Below are positions 1 through 5,765 of a DNA stretch of 6,068 nucleotides, piece by piece; the stretch's first letter is position 1, and each line of letters begins with the position of its first letter. The translations under genes were made by a program, and so were the position numbers. Where the stretch lies: assembly GCA_902773395.1 (NCBI GenBank), contig CACYEJ010000491.1:1-6068 (forward strand), read 5' to 3'. The stretch is from an uncultured Ruminococcus sp. (GTDB lineage: Bacteria > Bacillota_A > Clostridia > Oscillospirales > Acutalibacteraceae). A model generated the notes under the pieces. The model made no database searches. It was not told the origin of the DNA and was given only the letters and a program-made list of their open reading frames with translations.

Positions 1-66
1 GTCAATCTGTTTTTCAAAAACGACTGCACGAAGTTTATTGGACTGAATGAAAGGGATGCGGTGTGA
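1..66 (+). CDS. C-terminal end of an unidentified plus-strand gene (partial)
   Basis: Frame 1 is open from the window edge to a TGA at 64-66 and gives 21 residues ending in GLNERDAV. The other two plus frames close within about 50 bases. The stop is followed 26 bases later by a strong hairpin terminator, which fits a gene ending here. The fragment is too short to assign a family or function. A minus-strand frame is also open across this stretch but has no visible start or ribosome binding site, so the plus-strand reading is preferred. The gene would converge with the minus-strand genes that fill the rest of the window. Confidence 0.5.
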   Translation, partial: VNLFFKNDCTKFIGLNERDAV

Positions 67-92
67 GGGAGATGGGATGGAGATAAATAAGT

Positions 93-126
93 AAAACGGC
101 ATTCGCGTGAAAACGAATGCCGTTTT
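93..126 (+). terminator. Perfect 13-bp hairpin terminator, possibly bidirectional
   Basis: AAAACGGCATTCG (93-105) pairs perfectly with CGAATGCCGTTTT (114-126) around the 8-base loop CGTGAAAA. The plus strand has an A-run before the stem and a T-run at its 3' side, as in a rho-independent terminator, and it lies 26 bases after the plus-strand stop at 66. The minus strand reads the same stem followed by TTTTACTTATTT, so it could also stop transcription arriving from the right. Confidence 0.85.
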
Positions 127-193
127 GTTATGTAAAAGTAATGCGATGCTGCATTTTCGCCGTATTGTATTGGCGTTTTGCGGTAAAGCAGAA

Positions 194-209
194 AGTTTCA
201 CGTGAAACA
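194..209. promoter_or_regulatory. parS: parS centromere-like site (ParB/Spo0J binding)
   Basis: The sequence is AGTTTCACGTGAAACA. Its 14-base core GTTTCACGTGAAAC is a perfect palindrome. It matches the well-known ParB/Spo0J parS consensus TGTTTCACGTGAAACA at 15 of 16 positions, with only the first base differing (A for T). ParB loads and spreads from such sites and, with ParA/Soj and SMC, organises and segregates the origin region. The site lies in non-coding DNA between convergent genes. A 16-base match of this quality is very unlikely by chance in 6 kb. Whether it is a chromosomal site or belongs to an integrated replicon cannot be told from this window. Confidence 0.85.
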
Positions 210-329
210 AAAACCTGACAAACGATAACTGAATAACGACAGCAACATAATTTTATTTTCTGGTTCATTGTAAAATAAAGTTGCTCTTTAAAGCCCAATC
301 ATCAACTGGGATATATCTAGAAAAATCAT

Positions 330-387
330 AAAGTCCTTCACTGCAGAGCGTAACTAACCAGTAATTATGTTCAGCGTGAAGGACTTT
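330..387 (-). terminator. Long-loop inverted repeat, possible terminator of the CSD/zinc-ribbon gene
   Basis: AAAGTCCTTCAC (330-341) pairs perfectly with GTGAAGGACTTT (376-387), leaving a 34-base interior. Read on the minus strand, the stem starts about 90 bases after the stop of the 477-2966 gene and is followed by ATGATTTTT, a modest T-tract, so it could end that transcript. The loop is longer than in a typical intrinsic terminator. Alternatives are a small structured RNA element or a short palindromic repeat unit. No second copy is visible in this window. Confidence 0.4.
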
Positions 388-476
388 TGTAATCAACGGG
401 CTGGTTCGACCCCAAACCAAAAGACTTCCAGCCAAAATCACTAACACAGGTCAACAAGTTGATTCCTGAACGGTCT

Positions 477-2966
477 TCACCAGTATCTGTCGGGAACTTG
501 TATTCTCCTGCTGGGAACTTGTATTTCATGACCGCAGAGATTGCAGTGATACCGCCCATCCCCTGACGGAACCATATTAGACCCGCCATGTCCGCAATTA
601 GGGCATATAGTTCCAGGTATTGTATTATAACCGCCAGTTCCGCATTTCATACAGATATAAAATCCCTCTCTATCCTTATACCTGTCATCACGACTGTCGA
701 TAATCTTGCCGCACCCACGACAGTGATTCAAATACACATTGTGATCGTGATCTGGATTAGCATCCCTGCAACTTGCAACCGTTACCATATACACTGCAAT
801 ATCTCTGATACTATACTTTAATTCAAATATCATATTGTCATTACATTTTCTGCATTTAAGATGATCCTCTATTTCATACAGACGGTTAAAACTGCCTGCC
901 ATCCGGGGAATATACTCCCGGGGATCAAGCAGACCAGATAAATGCTTGCGCGGATCCATTTGTGATAAATTAATATTCCTAGCTTGTGGTAAATGTTGGT
1001 TACTGCTTATTTTATAACCCGTTAACCCAATAGCCTCAAACAACTCCAAAAGGGACCACGACCCAATAGGTAACATCGTTCTTGCCAAAATGTGGGCACA
1101 ATCGTTATCCAAATAAAATTTTTTGCGGGTTCTCGGACAATATGCATATTCTTTTCTGTTTTCATTATTCTTTGGGGGGATCCAAAATTTTGCCTCGCAA
1201 TAACGGCATTTCGTATAAGAATTTGTACATTGGGGGAACAGATATTTTGTGTCTGCAAATTTTCCGTCCTTTAACTGCATCAGCGATAATAGCGCCCCGT
1301 GAGCTTTTATAAAAAACTCTTCGGTCTCATCGCGTCTGCCTTGTTTCAGGCTCTGACCACTTTCATAAAACAACCTGACAGCAGCAACTTTATTGCTGTT
1401 ATTCTCTGGCTTAGTTATCTCAAGTATATCTTCGTCACAGGATTTGTTTTTTGCCATAAGATACAGCAATAATATTTTCATATTATCGTCAATATCATTT
1501 GTTTCTGTTATAAGTTTTACGTTTCTAACTAAAAAATTAGTAACGGCATCTGGAAATTTAGTTATAAGGGTATCCCAATACGATTTTACAAATCCAACTG
1601 TCAATACTCCATCTGCAAACAACAATTCATTAAATGTTTCTGTATCTTCATGAGTCCAAAAGTGGGTCTCATTTAAAATGTTTGCCAGTATAGCTTCTTT
1701 TTCAGTATCGGTAAATTTGTTTGCTGAAATTAACAAGGCATTTCGTTTTCTGTGAACAGTGGTATCCTTTAATATTTCTTCATCCGGTATCATCTCGTCA
1801 GGTATTTCGTTTTCAACGCTATAAGAATATATACCGTCGCGGGTCGACTCTTTTAATAAGCTTGCCATTTTTAGCCGTGTGTTGGTTTTGTCTTCTTCCG
1901 AATCATACTTAAAGCGCAAGTATTTCATTTTGGTTTCATCATTTAATTTATCATAAAGCTCGCTATCAATATATTTAATATTGTCGGGCGTTAGGATAAA
2001 TAAGTCTGGCCACTTCATAAACTGACTCTTGTCCCAGTTCCAATAATCATACACGCCTTCTGATTGATGGGTTTTAATTAGTTCCTTCTTTCTAGCGTCT
2101 GGCAAATCATCCATGATCAATAGCGATTTATTTATAATCTCATCAGGGATATTTTGAGTGTAATAACTGCAGAACCATGTCGTCCTCCCCGCATTTTCAA
2201 AGTAGAGTTTGTCTGTTCTGTAAGTGTCTTCAGGGTCCTTATCGGTACCCGTATAACGTTTTTTTACTACTTCCTTTAGTTGGTCCGCATCCAAACTTGG
2301 CCAGATCAACATCGTATCTTCCGAAGCTAATGCTATGTTCTTTTTAACGTTGGCAGGAATATAATCAATATAATAACTATTGAACCATGCCACTTCGTCC
2401 CTGTCTTCAAAAAAAGCTTTGTCTTTTTTGAAGATATCGCTAAACTCCTTGTCAGTTCCTGTATACCTACCTTCGATTACCTGCTTAAGCTGGTCCTCAC
2501 GCAAGCTTGGCCAGATCCATAATGAACCTTCAATGTCGTCAAAGGATAATTCTGACACAATTTCTTTTTGAAACCTTGTATAAGCTATGCTACTATAACC
2601 TTTAATAAACTTTATTATCTTGTGATAATCCTCTTCATTGTTGCTATTGATTAACTGCCGCAAAACCTCTTTATCATCCTTTAATTTTCTTACATCTTTA
2701 GCGGAGTATCCCCTTGAAGTTTCAACTTTTTTAAATGTAACGATATCATTTCTGATTATTCTGGGATCGGCATCTATATCTCTTACATGTATATCCCTTT
2801 TAGCTCCTTGAAGAGTAATATACGGTGTAATAAATCCATAGTTCCCAAAACTATTAGTTTGATTATTATATTCGCAGAAAAACACTACTATACCGATTTC
2901 TCTCATAATGACTGATCTCCTGAAGACTCCTTGCCCATATTTTACGTTATTTATTAAATCCGGCAT
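477..2966 (-). CDS. Large cold-shock-domain / tandem-repeat / zinc-ribbon protein, unknown function
   Basis: An 829-residue protein; I do not recognise the whole. Residue numbers count from the ATG at 2966. Residues about 22-95 resemble a cold-shock (OB-fold) domain: GIVVFF, then FGNYGFI in the RNP1 position, DIHVRDI in the RNP2 position, NDIVTF and a final AKDVRKL. This suggests single-stranded nucleic acid binding. Residues about 149-288 are two tandem 70-residue repeats (IWPSL, DQLK, RYTGTDK, W-F-x-SYY). The middle, about 290-570, is mostly helical and unassigned. The C-terminus is rich in zinc ligands: CxxC pairs near 587, 705, 749, 772, 788 and 808. The 749/772 and 788/808 pairs look like two classic zinc ribbons. 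No signal peptide or membrane segment is seen, so it is probably cytoplasmic. The ATG has AAAGG 5 nt upstream; an alternative ATG at 2904-2906 also has AGGAG, 10 nt upstream. It has its own promoter. Nucleic-acid binding is inference from domains; no catalytic motif was found. Confidence 0.9.
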   Translation of the reverse strand: MPDLINNVKYGQGVFRRSVIMREIGIVVFFCEYNNQTNSFGNYGFITPYITLQGAKRDIHVRDIDADPRIIRNDIVTFKKVETSRGYSAKDVRKLKDDKEVLRQLINSNNEEDYHKIIKFIKGYSSIAYTRFQKEIVSELSFDDIEGSLWIWPSLREDQLKQVIEGRYTGTDKEFSDIFKKDKAFFEDRDEVAWFNSYYIDYIPANVKKNIALASEDTMLIWPSLDADQLKEVVKKRYTGTDKDPEDTYRTDKLYFENAGRTTWFCSYYTQNIPDEIINKSLLIMDDLPDARKKELIKTHQSEGVYDYWNWDKSQFMKWPDLFILTPDNIKYIDSELYDKLNDETKMKYLRFKYDSEEDKTNTRLKMASLLKESTRDGIYSYSVENEIPDEMIPDEEILKDTTVHRKRNALLISANKFTDTEKEAILANILNETHFWTHEDTETFNELLFADGVLTVGFVKSYWDTLITKFPDAVTNFLVRNVKLITETNDIDDNMKILLLYLMAKNKSCDEDILEITKPENNSNKVAAVRLFYESGQSLKQGRRDETEEFFIKAHGALLSLMQLKDGKFADTKYLFPQCTNSYTKCRYCEAKFWIPPKNNENRKEYAYCPRTRKKFYLDNDCAHILARTMLPIGSWSLLELFEAIGLTGYKISSNQHLPQARNINLSQMDPRKHLSGLLDPREYIPRMAGSFNRLYEIEDHLKCRKCNDNMIFELKYSIRDIAVYMVTVASCRDANPDHDHNVYLNHCRGCGKIIDSRDDRYKDREGFYICMKCGTGGYNTIPGTICPNCGHGGSNMVPSGDGRYHCNLCGHEIQVPSRRIQVPDRYW
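492..533 (-). repeat. Two 21-bp tandem repeats at the 3' end of the CSD/zinc-ribbon gene
   Basis: The units 492-512 and 513-533 share an identical 13-base block, GGGAACTTGTATT (plus strand). They are in frame and encode the C-terminal heptads IQVPSRR and IQVPDRY, directly after the last zinc-ribbon CxxC. This looks like a recent in-frame duplication that extended the tail. Confidence 0.8.
2103..2522 (-). repeat. Two in-frame 210-bp repeats encoding tandem 70-residue units
   Basis: Unit 1 (2313-2522) and unit 2 (2103-2312) are offset by exactly 210 bases. At protein level they share (W/L)IWPSL, DQLK-V, RYTGTDK, D-FF/D-YFE, W-F/C-SYY and an IP near the end of each unit. The plus-strand DNA also retains the common block CTTGGCCAGATC in both. 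A degenerate third unit may follow, where a WPDL motif recurs near residue 319, but it is weak. The family of the repeat is not recognised. Confidence 0.85.
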
Positions 2967-2998
2967 CTTCACCTTTTCTCAATTGTTCTATACTTTTT

Positions 2999-3031
2999 AT
3001 TATATTATAACACCTTTGTTTTGTAAGTGAA
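2999..3031 (-). promoter_or_regulatory. Promoter of the CSD/zinc-ribbon gene
   Basis: On the minus strand TTCACT (3026-3031) is a 4-of-6 match to the -35 box. It is separated by 16 bases from a perfect -10 TATAAT (3004-3009). A second overlapping TATAAT lies at 2999-3004. Transcription would start near 2990-2997 and leave a leader of roughly 30 bases before the ATG at 2966. The promoter lies immediately downstream of the Sel1 pseudogene, so this gene need not depend on upstream transcription. Confidence 0.65.
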
Positions 3032-3041
3032 TTTCATTTTT

Positions 3042-3345
3042 TTATTCCCGTAAAGACTTGCAGCTTGCTTTGGTGACCATAATCCCGGCATGGTACAGTA
3101 TTCCGACCTCCGTCTGCGGCCGGGGCGTAGCCATTATAGGCGGATCTTACAAACCATTAGATTGCTTTTTTGATATCTTGTTCGGTACCTTTGCCCTAGT
3201 CATACAGCCATGCAAGCTAGTACTTTTTTCCGCATCGCCCTCCATTGCTTTCTGCTCCGTACTTTTAAACTCTTCTTCCTGCCGCAGGATATGCTCGGCC
3301 AGGACGTACCGTCCGGTAAAGATATTGTTTTCTCTCAATTATTAG
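3042..3345 (-). pseudogene. Decayed Sel1-repeat gene fragment, paralogue of the gene at the right edge
   Basis: The conceptual minus-strand translation follows the Sel1 protein at 5766-6068 nearly residue for residue when frames are switched: LAWLYD-GKGTEQD-KKAI-WFVRSAYNGYAPA, then QTEVGILYHAGIMVTK. It is broken by three in-frame stops: TAG at 3217-3219 where the intact copy has CAG, TAG at 3196-3198 where it has TGG, and TAA at 3157-3159 where it has GAG. There is also a one-base deletion near 3220-3226 and a one-base insertion near 3117-3122. Homology runs to the stop codon at 3042-3044. Similarity fades to the right of about 3300, and the 5' part of the gene is missing. Sel1 repeats are TPR-like helical protein-binding units. 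It lies between the HEPN gene (32 bases from its stop) and the promoter of the CSD gene. Confidence 0.85.
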
Positions 3346-3376
3346 CGCGTCGTCAACGTTATCAATCGGATCTCAT

Positions 3377-5671
3377 TTAAAAAGGCGTTACTAATTCTTT
3401 CAAAATCTTCTTTACCAGAATTAACGATTCGAACGCCTGCATTGCCACTTGTACGTTCAACACCTTGCCTCCGTGCGATGCGTCGTTTCTCACTCCTTTC
3501 AACGTTGCAACGGCTTTTGATATTTTACTAACCCAAAGCTTAATCCTTTTTTCTCTCTCTTTTTCGTCCTCACTCCAAAAGTGGTTGGACTTTCCTTTCA
3601 TTCTTTGCGCTAAATATTCTAAAAACGTTTTATCAACACGAATTGCCGTTCCATTCTTATTGCTCTCCATCACGTATCCGGTAAAATTTTGCGCTTTTCC
3701 CAAAGAAAAATAATACGAGCTATCTTCGGTATTGCTCCCATCGTAAGAAATATAATACAATTGACCTTCGTCTTTAACGTATTTGACAATTCCTTTAATA
3801 TCTCTATTATTACCTCGAAACTTATATTCTAAGTTATTCGTTTTTAAGTAATTATATGGATTAGGGTACTTCTTTTGTAAATACGCCAAGTACCCTAAGC
3901 AGAATCGTTCCTTTAATTCGAGTTCTAAAGCTCTCATAAGCAAACTAATTACGCCGGAATAGTCTATTTTACTCTGTAAACGTTCGTCGCTGTTAAGATA
4001 TTGAAGAAACGAGAATACCGCAGTCTGTATATATATTCTTGTTTCCGCCCTCAACGCGTTCCAATGTTTCTCCTCAAATTTCATTTTCAAAAAATTTTCA
4101 ATATCTGTAAAAAGAGCGTTCTTATCGTTTTCGTTCAAATCAATCGGGCATAACACGGTAAATTGCTTTTTAATATCCGCCAACGGACTTTGCGCGCTTT
4201 CCAGCTTAGCAATTTTACTTTCAACCGTTTCTAGTTCTTCGCCGACGTCCATCCGGCACCATAACGCTATTTCCAGAAAATCTTTTGCTTTTTTCAAACG
4301 CGTCAAATCTTGATGTCCCGAATAATACAACCCTAACGACTCCGTAAGCTTTGCTAAATCATTAATATAAAGCCAATCGCTTTTTGAAACTGAGTCCTCG
4401 GTTTTCTTTTCATAATTATCATCATATAGTTTTTTTACTAATTTAATGAAAGATGAGTTTGCTCCATCTTTATAGATAAACCGATAATAATTCTCCAGCG
4501 TATTGTAATAAAGCTTTTCGGTTTGCTCTTTATAATCGGATACGTCGGAAAAAAACACCCGTTGCGGTAAAAACGCCAAGGTTTCTTTATAACCGAATCT
4601 TTCGCTATATCTCGCCTCGACAAGTTTTTCGACGTATTCGCCGTCCATTGTGTTATCGATATTTAAAATTTTAACGTAGTCCGTTCCGGGAGCGTCTTTT
4701 CGTAAAACAATTACCGCCAATTTGCCGCTTCTGCAATTATCATAAACCGCATTATAACCATATCTATTAATGTTCGACTTAAACGAATAACAATATACGA
4801 CAGTTTCCATATAAAGCATATTATCCGTTGCTTCTCTTTGGATCCTCTTTAACAGTTCGTAGTCGGCGGCTATACTTTCAACAACAAGGAATATACGGCC
4901 GCCGGACTTTACCAAGTTACCATATTTATCAAGCGTTTTGCTCAATGGACGGAAATCCTTGACTCCGTCTATTATATAATCGCCGTCGTCGAGAAACGCG
5001 TAATTGAATTCGCATAGTTTTGGATCTACTAAGTATATGAAATCAAACTCGCCTCTTTTTGAATCGTTAACGTCGTCAAGGGACGTAATCCAGTTAACGC
5101 CTCTTAATTCCTGATTCATAAAAAATTCTTTAACCTTATTCTCATACGGTAAAGAAATAGTCGACGACTCTAACGAATACTTTTCATTGATCGCTCGTAA
5201 TAACGCTTCTCCTTTCCCGTCTAATATCTCATCCCAATAAGGGCTAGGGTCCCAATAATATGATAAAAAGAGAAAGTTCGGTTTATTACAGCTATTGTTC
5301 ATATTGTTTGACGCTTTTGCAATATGCTTCAAGTCGGCCGTCAAAAACTTGATTAAACTAAGTACCTCGTCCTTCTCCAAATAATTGTCTTCGCCTGTTT
5401 CTTCCATGCACTCATAAAGGTACTTTAGGAATAGCAACTCCGATTTTTCCTTTGAAGCTATTTTTTGAAAACACTCGGCCACCCTATCTAAATCGTTTCG
5501 CGTATAATTATTCGGGCATTCGTTCAATTTTTCGAACAAAACCTTTTCAAACGCTTCCTCATAGCTTTTGCCGTCGTCAGAAGCGTAGTCTTTATACCAA
5601 CAGAAATCAGGATAAGCAGATTTTAGCTTGTCGAATAAAAAGCGTGCAAATTCACAATAGTTCTTTTCCAT
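3377..5671 (-). CDS. Degenerate N6-methyltransferase-like protein with C-terminal HEPN domain
   Basis: A 764-residue protein, not matched as a whole to a named family. Residues 1-125 are helical. Residues about 130-395 resemble the catalytic half of type I M-subunit (HsdM-like) adenine methyltransferases: FDFIYLVDP (209-217) where FDxIxxNPP is expected, then LVKSGGRIFLVV (253-264), KLAVIVLRKD (317-326), and an HsdM-like tail with ILNIDN (335-340), VEKLVEARY and VFFSDV. The NPPY/F catalytic motif and the glycine-rich SAM loop are not recognisable, so the fold is probably inactive. Residues about 430-500 look TPR-like with a short coiled coil. Residues about 540-760 match HEPN domains: ALELELKERF (581-590) and R728-N-D-A-S-H733, the R-x4-H motif of HEPN RNases, with the usual polar residue after Arg. 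GGAGA lies 5 nt before the ATG. It starts 94 bases after the Sel1 stop and may be co-transcribed. A role in phage defence or as a toxin is inference from HEPN biology. Confidence 0.9.
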   Translation of the reverse strand: MEKNYCEFARFLFDKLKSAYPDFCWYKDYASDDGKSYEEAFEKVLFEKLNECPNNYTRNDLDRVAECFQKIASKEKSELLFLKYLYECMEETGEDNYLEKDEVLSLIKFLTADLKHIAKASNNMNNSCNKPNFLFLSYYWDPSPYWDEILDGKGEALLRAINEKYSLESSTISLPYENKVKEFFMNQELRGVNWITSLDDVNDSKRGEFDFIYLVDPKLCEFNYAFLDDGDYIIDGVKDFRPLSKTLDKYGNLVKSGGRIFLVVESIAADYELLKRIQREATDNMLYMETVVYCYSFKSNINRYGYNAVYDNCRSGKLAVIVLRKDAPGTDYVKILNIDNTMDGEYVEKLVEARYSERFGYKETLAFLPQRVFFSDVSDYKEQTEKLYYNTLENYYRFIYKDGANSSFIKLVKKLYDDNYEKKTEDSVSKSDWLYINDLAKLTESLGLYYSGHQDLTRLKKAKDFLEIALWCRMDVGEELETVESKIAKLESAQSPLADIKKQFTVLCPIDLNENDKNALFTDIENFLKMKFEEKHWNALRAETRIYIQTAVFSFLQYLNSDERLQSKIDYSGVISLLMRALELELKERFCLGYLAYLQKKYPNPYNYLKTNNLEYKFRGNNRDIKGIVKYVKDEGQLYYISYDGSNTEDSSYYFSLGKAQNFTGYVMESNKNGTAIRVDKTFLEYLAQRMKGKSNHFWSEDEKEREKRIKLWVSKISKAVATLKGVRNDASHGGKVLNVQVAMQAFESLILVKKILKELVTPF

Positions 5672-5732
5672 TTAATTCTCCATATATACTAATAATAACT
5701 ACCATTTTTCGAAACGCTTATTCATTTTTAAT

Positions 5733-5738
5733 ATTATA
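5733..5738 (-). promoter_or_regulatory. Possible -10 box upstream of the HEPN gene
   Basis: TATAAT on the minus strand lies about 62 bases before the ATG of the HEPN gene, inside the 94-base gap after the Sel1 stop. No convincing -35 hexamer sits 16-18 bases upstream (the position reads AAGAAA). The box may therefore be chance in AT-rich DNA, and the gene may instead be read through from the Sel1 gene. Confidence 0.25.
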
Positions 5739-5765
5739 TATCATCTCCGTATATTTTTCTTTATC

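Larger units (their letters stand above)
127..476. other. Gene-free interval between convergent genes
   Basis: About 350 bases without a convincing gene. It contains the parS-like palindrome at 194-209 and the long-loop inverted repeat at 330-387, both listed separately. Short minus-strand open frames exist at 265-447 (GTG start, 60 codons) and 371-589 (72 codons). The first has an in-frame stop directly upstream and no clear Shine-Dalgarno site, and the second mostly overlaps the 3' end of the large gene in another frame. Neither is called. Outside the two palindromes I see nothing specific. Confidence 0.6.

Noticed and set aside
330..387. Integron attC-like recombination site
   Set aside because: There is no RYYYAAC/GTTRRRY core pair, no integrase and no second site. 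The only support is an inverted repeat.
265..447. 60-codon minus-strand open frame with a GTG start in the intergenic region
   Set aside because: An in-frame stop sits directly upstream of the GTG, no Shine-Dalgarno site is visible, and the frame runs through the inverted repeat at 330-387. It may be chance or a remnant, but no family resemblance is seen.
371..589. 72-codon minus-strand open frame
   Set aside because: It overlaps the 3' end of the CSD/zinc-ribbon gene in another frame. Its KYKFPAGEYKFP repeat is the shadow of the 21-bp tandem repeat.
3058..3345. 95-codon plus-strand open frame
   Set aside because: It is the antisense of the decayed Sel1 copy, and the minus-strand reading has clear homology to the Sel1 gene at the right edge.
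4700..5045. Active DNA adenine methyltransferase
   Set aside because: The expected NPPY/F motif reads LVDP and no glycine-rich SAM-binding loop is recognisable upstream, so only fold-level similarity is claimed.
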